A stretch of 64,000 nucleotides of DNA, taken from positions 2,117,501 through 2,181,500 of the forward strand of contig NZ_CP107921.1 in NCBI RefSeq assembly GCF_036014215.1, written 5' to 3'. Within the stretch, counting starts at the first letter, position 1; the number at the start of each line of letters is the position of its first letter. A program made the position numbers and the translations under genes. This DNA comes from Streptomyces sp. NBC_00440 (GTDB taxonomy: Bacteria; Actinomycetota; Actinomycetes; Streptomycetales; Streptomycetaceae). Positions 1 through 8,224 of the stretch are shown in pieces. The notes under the pieces were generated by a model. The model did no database searches. It saw only the letters and a program-made list of their open reading frames with translations, and was not told where the DNA came from.

Positions 1-1944
1 CGTGCGCGGGCCGGCCAGCAGATAGGTGAGCCCGAAGCCGAGCGCCACCACCGTCGCCCCGCCGATCGCGTCGAGCACCCAGTGGTTGGCGGTGGCGATG
101 ATCGCGCTGACCGTGAAGAGCGGGTGCAGCAGCGCAAGCGCCTTCATCCAGCGCTTCGGGACCAGGACGGCGACGGTGACCCCGCACCACAGCGCCCAGC
201 CGAAGTGCAGCGAGGGCATCGCCGCGTACTGGTTGGTCATCGCGGTCATCGCGCCGTAGTCCGGGTGCGCCAGGTCCTGCACCCCGTGGACCGAGTCGAT
301 GAAGCCCAGGCCCGGCATCAGCCGGGGCGGGGCCAGCGGGAAGAAGTAGAACCCGACCAGCCCGAGGAGGGTCGCGAACGAGAGCGACGTACGGGCCCAG
401 CGGTAGTCGCTGGGGCGGCGGACGTACAGCACGGCGAGGATCGCCAGCGGCACCACGAAGTGGAACGACTCGTAGTAGAAGTTGAAGAACGATTCGAGCC
501 AGTGGACCTTCACCACCGCGTGGTTGGCCCAGTGCTCGATGTTGATGTGCAGGGCCTTCTCGATCGAGACGACCGTACGACCGTGCGCCTCGGCGGCGGA
601 CCGGCCGCCGGTCGCGGCGGCCCGGATGTGCGAGTACACCGAGTAGCCGACGCGGATCGCGAGGAGTTCGAGCAGCAGATTGGGGCGGGTCAGCACCCGC
701 CGCCAGAACGGCAGCAGCGGGACCCGGCTCCAGCGGGCCGGGACGGGCGTGGCGTAGACGGTGGGCTCCGCCGCGTCCCAGCCGGGCGCGGTGCGGCCCA
801 TGAACGGCACGGCGCAGGCGGCGGCCAGCGCGGTCAGCAGCACCACGTTGTCCCGTACCGGGTACAGCGCCGCCATGTTGGGCAGCAGCATCGTGCCCGG
901 CAGGGTGCTCACCAGCACGACCACGGCGGGCCAGACCATCCGGTCGGCGGCGCGCCGGCCGACCCGGCCGACGACCGCGAGCAGCACCCACAGCAGCTGG
1001 TGCTGCCAGGCGGTCGGCGAGACGGCGACCGCGGCGCAGCCCGTCACCGCGACGGCGAGCAGCAGCTGTCCGTCCTTCGCGTAGCGCGCCGCGCGGCGCA
1101 GCGCGAGCACCGAGACCGCCACGGCGAGGACCAGGAAGACCACGATCTCCAGCGGCCCGTGCAGACCGAAGCGCAGCAGCGCGCCGTGCATCGACTGGTT
1201 GGCGAGCCCGTCCGGGTGCGAGCCGAGGCCGGCTCCCGCCACGTGGTGGATCCAGTACGTCCAGGAGTCACGCGCCATCAGGGCCCAGGCGAGCGCCGTG
1301 CAGACGGCGAAGGCGGCGGTGGCGGAGAGCGCGGCGCGCCTGCGGCCGGTCAGCCAGAGCAGCGGCACGAAGAGCAGCACGGTGGGCTGGAGCGCGGCCC
1401 CGAGCCCGATGAGCGCTCCGGAGCCGCGCTCGTCCCGTACGGCGAAGCACCCCAGCAGGACGAGCAGCACCGGGATGATGCTGGTCTGGCCGAGGTGGAA
1501 GGCGTTGCGCACCGGCAGCGAGAGCATCAGCAGGCTGATCGCGACGGGGGCGGCGATCAGCGATGTGCGCCGGGAGACCTCACCCGGCAGCGCGCGCGCC
1601 ACGACCACGCCGAGGACGACGACGAGCAGCAGCGACCCGAAGGTCCAGGCGACACCGAGGCTCTGCTCGGCGGAACGGGTCAGCGGTTTCAGTACGAGAC
1701 CGGAGAACGGGGTCCCGGTGAACTTCCCGGTCGCGTAGAGCGGCCCGCCGATGTGCAGCACGCCGTCGGCGCCCGTCCACGTCTCCAGGTCGGTGAGGCG
1801 TCTGCTGGGCGGCAACCGCAGTATGGCGGCCACCTGCCGGACCGCCAGTGCGGCGACGACCAGCCAGAGCACCGCCCGTGCCCGCTCGATTCCCGCTCCT
1901 GCGCCCACCGCAGTCCGCGCCCCGCTGTGCCCGTCGTTCGCCAC
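1..1944 (-). CDS. GT87/PAP2 bifunctional membrane protein (3' end outside window)
   Basis: Integral membrane protein whose N-terminal two thirds resemble the GT87 (mannosyl/arabinosyl-transferase-like) polytopic fold and whose C-terminal part is a PAP2 phosphatase domain, a fusion common in Streptomyces. Translation of the minus strand shows many hydrophobic helices, then PAP2-like elements: Y(x)6RRP, an AMPSLHFG block and ANHWVLDAIGG near the window edge. The reading frame is open to base 1, so the C-terminus is missing. The start is a GTG with GAGG about 11 bases upstream; an in-frame GTG at 1962 is the alternative. Substrate unknown; likely lipid-linked sugar or polyprenyl phosphate metabolism at the membrane. 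The long opposite-strand frame here is only its antisense. Confidence 0.85.
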   Translation of the reverse strand, partial: MANDGHSGARTAVGAGAGIERARAVLWLVVAALAVRQVAAILRLPPSRRLTDLETWTGADGVLHIGGPLYATGKFTGTPFSGLVLKPLTRSAEQSLGVAWTFGSLLLVVVLGVVVARALPGEVSRRTSLIAAPVAISLLMLSLPVRNAFHLGQTSIIPVLLVLLGCFAVRDERGSGALIGLGAALQPTVLLFVPLLWLTGRRRAALSATAAFAVCTALAWALMARDSWTYWIHHVAGAGLGSHPDGLANQSMHGALLRFGLHGPLEIVVFLVLAVAVSVLALRRAARYAKDGQLLLAVAVTGCAAVAVSPTAWQHQLLWVLLAVVGRVGRRAADRMVWPAVVVLVSTLPGTMLLPNMAALYPVRDNVVLLTALAAACAVPFMGRTAPGWDAAEPTVYATPVPARWSRVPLLPFWRRVLTRPNLLLELLAIRVGYSVYSHIRAAATGGRSAAEAHGRTVVSIEKALHINIEHWANHAVVKVHWLESFFNFYYESFHFVVPLAILAVLYVRRPSDYRWARTSLSFATLLGLVGFYFFPLAPPRLMPGLGFIDSVHGVQDLAHPDYGAMTAMTNQYAAMPSLHFGWALWCGVTVAVLVPKRWMKALALLHPLFTVSAIIATANHWVLDAIGGATVVALGFGLTYLLAGPRT

Positions 1945-1962
1945 GCCGCGCCGGCCCTCCAC

Positions 1963-2391
1963 CCGTTTTCATCACCGGAAATGCCCGGTACCTGTGTCTG
2001 ATAGAGACTCGCACTGCTCCGGAGTAAGGACGCAGGCAACCCCCTGTTCACCTGACCCGGCCCCTGCGGTTCCGGCCAAGGGTCGCGGTGAGGACGACCG
2101 TTGGGGGTACGGAGACACCACCGCCGGGATCGCCGCCCCGGCCGGCCGGTGACCGACCTCCTGGGCCTGTCCAACCGGGCCATTCAAGCACTGCCCGCGC
2201 CGGTCCGCAGGTCGCTCGGTCCGTGGACCCCTGTGGCACGGCGTCAGCCCGCGGCCTCGCGAAGGGCCCCGGACCACCGGCAGGGTTGTCCGGAACCGGC
2301 CCCCTCCGCCCGCCGTCTGTGCTCGTGTCGGACGCGGCACGGCACGGCGACGGCACGGCGACGGCACGGCGACGGGGAGAGGCCACGGGGG
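1963..2391. other. Divergent intergenic region with short GC repeats
   Basis: No convincing gene. It separates the leftward GT87/PAP2 gene from the rightward DUF2330 gene and must hold both promoters. Near 2338-2375 an 11-base unit (cggcacggcga) is repeated about three times, and just inside the next gene 9-base gtacggcgg units follow. I see no clear promoter boxes. Confidence 0.5.
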
Positions 2392-3642
2392 ATGCGGGTA
2401 CGGCAGGTACGGCGGGTACGGCGGGTGCAGGGGATGTGGCGGCGGGGCATACAGGCACGTGAGCCCCGGGCTCGGCAGATACGGGGAGGGGGCCGGGCGC
2501 AGCGACCGTTGGGTGCGAGGAGGCTCGCGGGGACGCTGCGGAGCCGAACGCTCCTTGTCGTGCTCGCGCTGCTGGCGGTGCAGTTGGGATCGCTGATGGC
2601 ACCGGCGTACGCCTGCGGGTGCGGTGCGCTGGTGCACGACCCGGCGTCCCGGCTGAACGTCGACCGGGAGACGTCGGCGGTGCGCTGGGACGGGCACAGC
2701 GAGCAGATCGTGATGAGCCTGACGGTCGCGGGGAACGCGGCGCAGGCCGCCTGGATCATGCCGGTACCGCACCGGGCCACGGTCACGCTCGGCGACAACG
2801 CGCTCTTCGACGCGCTGGATTCGGTCACCGCGCCGGTGCACCGCACCCGTCACCACTTCTGGCCGCACGGCAACGACTGGCCGTTCGGCTCCGGGTCCTC
2901 CGGTGACGGCGCGTCCGCCGCCGCGCGCCCCGCGGGCGCTCCCGCTGTCGGTGTGGTCGGCCGCGAACGGCTGGGGCCCTTCGACGTCGCGCGGCTGACA
3001 GCCACCGACCCCGCGGCCCTGGACAGCTGGCTCCGGCTGAACGGCTTCCGGATGCCCGCCGGGATGTCGGAGGACCTCAAGCCGTACGTCGACCAGAAGT
3101 GGGAGTACGTCGCGGTACGGCTGGCCCCCGACCGCAAGGGCGGCACGCTCACCGGCGTGCTCGACCCGCTCCGGCTGAGCTTCGCCAGCGACCGGCTGGT
3201 CTATCCGATGCGGCTGTCGCGGCGTGCGCGGAACCCCCAGACGCTCGGGCTGTACGTACTGGCCGCGCACCGGATGGAGCCGCGGGGCACCATCGGCGGG
3301 CTGCCGCCCGAGGTGACGTACGCCGGGCGGATCCCGTCGACCGGCGCGCTGGGCCGCTTCGCGGACGGGGAACGGTATCTGACCGCGCTGGAGCAGAGCT
3401 TCCCCGTGCCGTCCCGGATCAATGGGGACCACGAGCTGCGCCGTACCTCGTCCGACCGGCCCTACCAGCGGGTGATCTACGAGGAGAGGCTGCTGACAGC
3501 GGGCGGGGTCCCGGTCTGGCTGCTGACCGCGGGCGGGGTGCTGCTGGTGCTCGTGGTGGCGGCGCTGCTGCTGGTGCCGGCCCGCCACCGTCGCCCGGTC
3601 GTACCCCCGCCACCGGTGCACGTACCACCGCCGCTCTCCTGA
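2392..3642 (+). CDS. DUF2330 domain protein, membrane-anchored, secreted
   Basis: About 416 residues. An arginine-rich N-terminus is followed by a signal/anchor helix (LLVVLALLAVQLGSLMAPAY) and the DUF2330 hallmark ACGCGA immediately after it, so the mature protein begins with the paired cysteines. The body is extracellular, and a second hydrophobic helix near the C-terminus (VWLLTAGGVLLVLVVAALLL) plus a Pro-rich tail suggests a C-terminal membrane anchor. The start is uncertain: ATG 2392 is chosen, but ATG 2434 or TTG 2509 would remove a low-complexity Arg-rich stretch of about 40 residues. Function unknown. It is followed by a hairpin with a T-run. Confidence 0.75.
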   Translation: MRVRQVRRVRRVQGMWRRGIQAREPRARQIRGGGRAQRPLGARRLAGTLRSRTLLVVLALLAVQLGSLMAPAYACGCGALVHDPASRLNVDRETSAVRWDGHSEQIVMSLTVAGNAAQAAWIMPVPHRATVTLGDNALFDALDSVTAPVHRTRHHFWPHGNDWPFGSGSSGDGASAAARPAGAPAVGVVGRERLGPFDVARLTATDPAALDSWLRLNGFRMPAGMSEDLKPYVDQKWEYVAVRLAPDRKGGTLTGVLDPLRLSFASDRLVYPMRLSRRARNPQTLGLYVLAAHRMEPRGTIGGLPPEVTYAGRIPSTGALGRFADGERYLTALEQSFPVPSRINGDHELRRTSSDRPYQRVIYEERLLTAGGVPVWLLTAGGVLLVLVVAALLLVPARHRRPVVPPPPVHVPPPLS

Positions 3643-3685
3643 CCCGCCGGGGGCGCGCACTCGGGCCACGGGTAGATTCCTGGGT

Positions 3686-3720
3686 GAGTTCCCAGAAGGA
3701 ACTTACCGGGAACTCATTTT
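3686..3720 (+). terminator. Hairpin with T-run
   Basis: Inverted repeat GAGTTCCC (3686-3693) / GGGAACTC (3708-3715) followed directly by ATTTTT. Reads as an intrinsic terminator for the DUF2330 gene. It is only about 25 bases from the next start codon, so it could also be an operator for the methyltransferase gene. Confidence 0.55.
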
Positions 3721-3744
3721 TCGGCGGACCCGTGGGAGGAATCC

Positions 3745-4431
3745 ATGCCCGAGATCCAGCACCAGGATCAGGACCGGTGGACCGAGGTCGACCGGTACTT
3801 CACCGACCATCTGGTCCCGGCCGACGACGCCTTGGAGGCCACGCTGGCCGCCAGCGACGCCGCCGGCCTGATCCCGATGAACGTCGCCCCGAACCAGGGC
3901 AAGCTGCTGCATCTGCTGGCCCGTATCCAGGGCGCGCGCACCATCCTCGAAATCGGCACGCTCGGCGGCTACAGCACCATCTGGCTGGCCAGGGCGCTCC
4001 CGTCCGACGGCCGTCTCGTCTCCCTGGAGGCGGACCCGGCGGCCGCCGATGTGGCCCGCGCCAATCTGGCGGGTGCCGGGCTCGGTTCGGTCGCCGAGGT
4101 CAGGACGGGAGCGGCCCTCGACACCCTGCCGGTACTGGCAGCCGAGGGCGCCGGCCCCTTCGACCTGGTCTTCATCGACGCCGACAAGCCGAACAACCCG
4201 CACTACCTGGAGTGGGTCCTGAAGCTGACCCGGCCGGGCAGCGTGATCATCGGGGACAACGTGGTGCGCGACGGCGCGGTCGTCGATCCGGCCAACACGG
4301 ATCCGCGGGTCCGGGGCACGCGGGCGATGATCGAGATGATCGCCGACCACCCGAAGCTCAGCGCGACCGCGCTCCAGACGGTGGGCAGCAAGGGGTACGA
4401 CGGCTTCGTCCTGGCGCGGGTGGTCGCCTGA
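3745..4431 (+). CDS. SAM-dependent O-methyltransferase (catechol/caffeoyl-CoA type)
   Basis: 228 residues, the usual length for the small cation-dependent O-methyltransferase family (Methyltransf_3). Motif I is ILEIGTLGGYSTIWLA (residues ~71-86), the acidic SAM ligand follows in LVSLEADP, and the metal-site block DLVFIDADKPNNPHYLEW carries the DADK signature; a second metal ligand lies in GDNVVRDG. The start ATG has GGGAGGAATCC upstream. It probably methylates catechol-like hydroxyls; the physiological substrate cannot be read from sequence. It is followed 44 bases later by a small ABM monooxygenase on the same strand, and the two may be co-transcribed. Confidence 0.88.
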   Translation: MPEIQHQDQDRWTEVDRYFTDHLVPADDALEATLAASDAAGLIPMNVAPNQGKLLHLLARIQGARTILEIGTLGGYSTIWLARALPSDGRLVSLEADPAAADVARANLAGAGLGSVAEVRTGAALDTLPVLAAEGAGPFDLVFIDADKPNNPHYLEWVLKLTRPGSVIIGDNVVRDGAVVDPANTDPRVRGTRAMIEMIADHPKLSATALQTVGSKGYDGFVLARVVA

Positions 4432-4475
4432 CCCGCCCGGCACCGGTGAGCGGCGGGTACGGCAGGATGGGCGAT

Positions 4476-4802
4476 ATGAGCATCGTGAAGATCAACGTCC
4501 TGACCGTGCCCGACGAGCAGCGCGAGGTGCTGGAGAAGCGGTTCGCCTCCCGCGCGGGGTCCGTGGAGAACTCCGACGGCTTCGAGTGGTTCGAGCTGCT
4601 GCGCCCGGTCGAGGGGACCGACCAGTACCTCGTCTACACCCGCTGGGCCAGCGAGGCCGACTTCGAGAAGTGGATGGCGACCTCCATGCGCGGCGCCCAC
4701 GCCGGCGGCGCGGAGGGTGGCGAGCGGCCCAAGCCCGCCGCCTCCGGCTCTTCCCTGTGGTCCTTCGAGGTCGTCCAGCAGGCCGCCCCGAAGAACGGCT
4801 GA
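4476..4802 (+). CDS. Antibiotic biosynthesis monooxygenase (ABM) family protein
   Basis: About 108 residues with the ferredoxin-like ABM fold: beta strand MSIVKINVLTVP, helix with EVLEKRFASR, then GFEWFELLRPVEGTDQYLVYTRWASEADFEKWM in separate strands and helices typical of the heme-degrading/quinone-oxidising ABM group. No cofactor motif is expected in this family. ATG 4476 is chosen over the in-frame ATG 4467 because the purine-rich GCAGG then sits at a usable distance. Same strand as the O-methyltransferase upstream. Could be a heme monooxygenase-like protein or a small stress-related oxygenase; substrate unknown. Confidence 0.82.
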   Translation: MSIVKINVLTVPDEQREVLEKRFASRAGSVENSDGFEWFELLRPVEGTDQYLVYTRWASEADFEKWMATSMRGAHAGGAEGGERPKPAASGSSLWSFEVVQQAAPKNG

Positions 4803-4876
4803 TCAGAGCTTCGGCTCCGCGCTCCGCCACCTCACGGCGGGTGCGGAGCGCGAGCCGCAGTTCTGCCGCCCCCGCC

Positions 4877-5149
4877 TCACCGCGGCCGGTGGTGTGCGCG
4901 GCCCGCTTCCTCGGTCTCGAAGCCGGTCCCCCGTACGTCCGCGGCGGGGTCCGCGCCCGCTTCCGCGACGGAGTCCGGCACCGGCTCCTCGTCGTGCCCG
5001 TCGGCCGTGCCTGCTTCCAGGCCGTCGCCGCGTACGTCCGGGACGCGTACATCCGAGCCACCGGTACCGGTCTGCCCCGGCGCCGCTTCCGACCGCTCCT
5101 GCCGGTCCCGCCCGTCCTGCTGGTCCTGCCTGCTCTGTTCGTACGTCAT
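4877..5149 (-). CDS. Small acidic hypothetical protein
   Basis: 90 residues, strongly hydrophilic, rich in Asp, Glu, Gly, Gln and Arg, without hydrophobic segments or cysteines, so probably disordered. Supported as a gene mainly by a good ribosome-binding site (GGGAGAGG, 7-8 bases before ATG) and by its position in an otherwise empty stretch between two rightward genes. No family recognised. Could be an artefact of high-GC sequence. Confidence 0.45.
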   Translation of the reverse strand: MTYEQSRQDQQDGRDRQERSEAAPGQTGTGGSDVRVPDVRGDGLEAGTADGHDEEPVPDSVAEAGADPAADVRGTGFETEEAGRAHHRPR

Positions 5150-5260
5150 GACGCAGCCTCTCCCTTCGCTTCACCCGGTGCCGCACCGGCAGCGGGCGCC
5201 ATTCGTACGCCGTTCGAGTGTCCCGGAATCCGGGTGCCAAACAGCGGCACCGCCGCCACA

Positions 5261-5746
5261 ATGGCTCCGGTGACCTGGATCGTGGCCCCCGAGCCCTTCG
5301 ACACCCCCGACGCGTACGCGCTGCGCCGCTCCTACTACGACGAGGTGGCCAGCCGTTACTGGCAGCGGGCCGCCACCGAGCAGGAGATCGACGACGGGCT
5401 GGCCGGCGACGGGGTCGAGCAACTGGCTTTCCCCACCGGGGAGTTCCTTGTCGGGCGGCACGAGGGCAAGCCCGCTTCCTGTGGCGGGGTGCTGTTGCTC
5501 GACCCGGCGACGGCCGAGCTCACCCGGGTGTACACCCGCCCCGGACAGCGCGGCACCGGGGGCGGCAAGATCCTGCTCGCCCTGCTGGAGGACGCGGCAC
5601 GACGGCTGGGGGCGACGAGGATGGTGCTGAACACCCGCCTCGATCTCGTCGAGGCGCGCGGCCTCTACGTACGCCAGGGCTACCAGGAGATACCGGCGTA
5701 CACGACCGGCCCGTACATGGACATCTGGTACGGGAAGGACCTGTAG
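5261..5746 (+). CDS. GNAT family N-acetyltransferase
   Basis: 161 residues. The acetyl-CoA binding motif A is visible as LTRVYTRPGQRGTGGGKILL (residues ~87-106), with the R/Q-x-x-G-x-G/A loop as RGTGGG, followed by the helix ALLEDAARRLGATRMVLNT and the family's late motif ARGLYVRQGYQEIPAY. Acyl acceptor unknown. ATG 5261 begins MAPVTWIV; no strong Shine-Dalgarno precedes it. The gene converges with the MFS transporter to its right. Confidence 0.87.
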   Translation: MAPVTWIVAPEPFDTPDAYALRRSYYDEVASRYWQRAATEQEIDDGLAGDGVEQLAFPTGEFLVGRHEGKPASCGGVLLLDPATAELTRVYTRPGQRGTGGGKILLALLEDAARRLGATRMVLNTRLDLVEARGLYVRQGYQEIPAYTTGPYMDIWYGKDL

Positions 5747-5765
5747 GCGCACCGAACCGGCAGCG

Positions 5766-7814
5766 TCACACCGGCCGTTGCTCGTGCTCCCGCGGCCATT
5801 CGGCGTCGGAGCCGCACAGCTCCGCGTTCAGCTCCTCGACCAGGACGACCAGATCGGTGGGCCGTTCGGGGCCCCACCAGTCGCCGAGCAGTTCGGCCAG
5901 GGACTCCTCGCGGGCCTTGGAGAGGCGGGCCGCGACGTTCACGCCCGGCTCGGTCAGCGCGAGCTGCACCCCTTCGCGTACGGCGAGGCCGCGCTCCTCG
6001 GCCTGCCGGGCCGCCTCGGTGATGGCCCGCAGCGGGACCGGGGCCATCTCGGCCAGCTGGGCCGGTTCGACCAGGCCGTGGCGTTTGATGCGCAGCAGCA
6101 GCCAGCTCGTGGCGGGGAGCAGGTCGTAGCCGGCCTTCGCGGTGATCGTCTCGTAGATCTCGTGGCGCCCCTCCCGGCTGCCGAGCACCGAGAGGGCCCG
6201 CATCACCTCGTCGTACGACGACCGCTGGACCGGGTTGGAGGCGAGCGTCTCGGTGACTTCCGGGGTGGTGACCGAGCCGCGCAGCTTGTCCTCCTTGAGG
6301 AACCAGGAGACGACGAAGGCGAGAAGCACCACCGGGACCGCGTACAGGAACACGTCGGTGATGGACGAGGCGTACGCGTGCAGCACCCGCGGGCGCAGCG
6401 GCGGCGGGAGCGCCGCGATGGCGCGCGGGTCGGCCTGCAGGCTGCCCGCGCTCACGCCGGGTGGCACCGGGCGGCCTGCGAGGGCGTCGCTGAGTTTTCC
6501 GTGCAGCCGGGTGGTGAAGATGGTGCCGAAGATGGCCACACCGAAGGACGCGCCGATGGAGCGGAAGAAGGTCGCGCCCGAGGTGGCGACGCCGAGGTCC
6601 TGGTAGCTCACGGCGTTCTGCACCACGAGGACCAGGACCTGCATGACCAGGCCGAGGCCCAGGCCGAAGACGAAGAAGCTGATGCTCATCGACCAGGTGG
6701 AGCTGTGTTCGGTCAGCCGGTGCAGCAGCGCGAGCCCGATCGCGGTGATGCCCGTCCCGGCGATCGGGAAGACCTTCCAGCGGCCGGTGCGGCTGACGAT
6801 CTGGCCGGATGCGGTCGAGGACAGGAGCAGGCCGAAGACCATCGGCAGCATGTGCACGCCGGACATGGTCGGTGAGACGCCCTGGACGACCTGGAGGAAG
6901 GTCGGCAGGTAGGTCATCGCGCCGAACATCGAGAAACCGACGATGAAGCTGATGACCGAGCAGAGCACGAAGGTCCTGATACGGAAGAGCTTCAGGGGCA
7001 GTACGGGCTCGGCTGCGCCCCGTTCGACGTGGATGAACGCGACGAGCAGCACCACGGCCAGCACCGCGAGGCCGATGATGGGCGCCGACGCCCAGGCCCA
7101 GGTGGAGCCGCCGAGCGAGGCGACGAGCACCAGACAGGTGGCCACGGACGCGATGAGGAACGTGCCGAGGTAGTCGATGGTGTGCTTCGTCGAGCGGACC
7201 GGGATGTGCAGCACGGCGGCGATGACGACGAGCGCGATCACGCCGATGGGGAGATTGATGTAGAACACCCAGCGCCAGGTGAGGTGTTCGGTGAAGAGCC
7301 CGCCGAGCAGCGGGCCCAGGACGCTCGTCGCGCCGAAGACGGCGCCGAACAGTCCCTGGTACTTGCCGCGTTCGCGGGGCGGGACGATGTCGCCGACGAT
7401 CGCCATCGACAGCACCATCAGACCACCACCGCCGAGGCCCTGGAGCGCGCGGAAGCCGATGAGCTGCGGCATGTTCTGCGCGACGCCGCAGAGGGCGGAT
7501 CCGATGAGGAAGATGACGATGGCCGTCTGGAAGAGCTTCTTGCGGCCGTACTGGTCGCCGAGTTTGCCCCAGAGCGGCGTGACGGCGGTCGAGGCCAGCA
7601 TGTACGCCGTGACCACCCAGGACAGATGCTCCATACCGCCGAGGTCGCTCACGATCGTGGGGAGCGCAGTGGAGACGATCGTCTGGTCGAGGGCGGCGAG
7701 GAGCATTCCGAGCAGCAGGGCGCCGATCGCCACGAGGACGGACCGCTGGGGTTGCCCGTCGGCCGCCACCGGCGCCGCCGGGGGTGCCGGGGTTTCCTGA
7801 GCCATGCCTCCCAT
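5766..7814 (-). CDS. DHA2-family MFS exporter with C-terminal winged-helix domain
   Basis: 682 residues. Residues ~25-535 are a 14-helix drug:H+ antiporter of the EmrB/QacA type: motif A (GKLGDQYGRKKLF), motif C-like glycines (GATSVLGPLLGG) and the N-terminal LDQTIVSTALPTI block. After the last helix (~535) about 140 soluble residues follow (YDEVMRALSVLGSREGRHEI ... LLLRIKRHGLVEPAQLA ... GLAVREGVQLALTEPG), which look like a MarR-type winged helix. The fused domain may act as a cytoplasmic regulatory or sensing module. ATG 7814 or ATG 7805 could be the start; a GGGAGG lies directly before 7805. Likely exports a drug or metabolite. Confidence 0.85.
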   Translation of the reverse strand: MGGMAQETPAPPAAPVAADGQPQRSVLVAIGALLLGMLLAALDQTIVSTALPTIVSDLGGMEHLSWVVTAYMLASTAVTPLWGKLGDQYGRKKLFQTAIVIFLIGSALCGVAQNMPQLIGFRALQGLGGGGLMVLSMAIVGDIVPPRERGKYQGLFGAVFGATSVLGPLLGGLFTEHLTWRWVFYINLPIGVIALVVIAAVLHIPVRSTKHTIDYLGTFLIASVATCLVLVASLGGSTWAWASAPIIGLAVLAVVLLVAFIHVERGAAEPVLPLKLFRIRTFVLCSVISFIVGFSMFGAMTYLPTFLQVVQGVSPTMSGVHMLPMVFGLLLSSTASGQIVSRTGRWKVFPIAGTGITAIGLALLHRLTEHSSTWSMSISFFVFGLGLGLVMQVLVLVVQNAVSYQDLGVATSGATFFRSIGASFGVAIFGTIFTTRLHGKLSDALAGRPVPPGVSAGSLQADPRAIAALPPPLRPRVLHAYASSITDVFLYAVPVVLLAFVVSWFLKEDKLRGSVTTPEVTETLASNPVQRSSYDEVMRALSVLGSREGRHEIYETITAKAGYDLLPATSWLLLRIKRHGLVEPAQLAEMAPVPLRAITEAARQAEERGLAVREGVQLALTEPGVNVAARLSKAREESLAELLGDWWGPERPTDLVVLVEELNAELCGSDAEWPREHEQRPV

Positions 7815-8224
7815 CCTGGTGCTGCGGAATGGACGCCGCGAGTTCAGGCCGCGAGTTCATCAGGGGTGGCAACGGTGCCTCGTGCGGGCTTCGGGCCGCT
7901 GCGCGTACGGCCCCGTATGTGCGGCAGTGCGGCTGTGCGGCTGCCGGATCCCCCGCCGGTCCGCCGGACGACGTGGGCAGGGGCCGCGTACCCGACAGGC
8001 CCGCCCGCCGCCGAGCGGGTGACGGGGCCGGGACTGTGCCGGGGAGTGAACAGGACGGCTGAGACAGCCGACTGGGACGGCCGGAATGGTTGGAACGGCC
8101 GGAACGGCTGGCGCACAGCCCGCTTTGTTTTGTACTCTACCGAAACAAAGTGGTTCCGCCCGTCTCCCTGACCGGCGGGCGGGGCCACCTTGTCCCCCGC
8201 TCCCGCGCCGCCGGCCGGAACAGA
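7815..8224. other. Intergenic region upstream of the DHA2 exporter
   Basis: 410 bases without a believable gene. It holds short direct repeats of ggaacggc near 8080-8110 and a conspicuous AT-rich inverted repeat at 8123-8150, listed separately. The exporter's promoter must lie here. Confidence 0.5.
8123..8150. promoter_or_regulatory. Candidate repressor operator
   Basis: Perfect 8-base arms CTTTGTTT (8123-8130) and AAACAAAG (8143-8150) around a 12-base spacer, the only AT-rich patch in this intergenic region. A similar element occurs at 9815-9838 in front of the HAD gene, sharing TTTTGTA on the left and AACAAAG on the right. Binding protein unknown. Confidence 0.45.

Noticed and set aside
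82..2001. Long rightward frame full of Arg and Gly
   Set aside because: It is the antisense of the GT87/PAP2 gene; residue composition is typical of a high-GC shadow frame.
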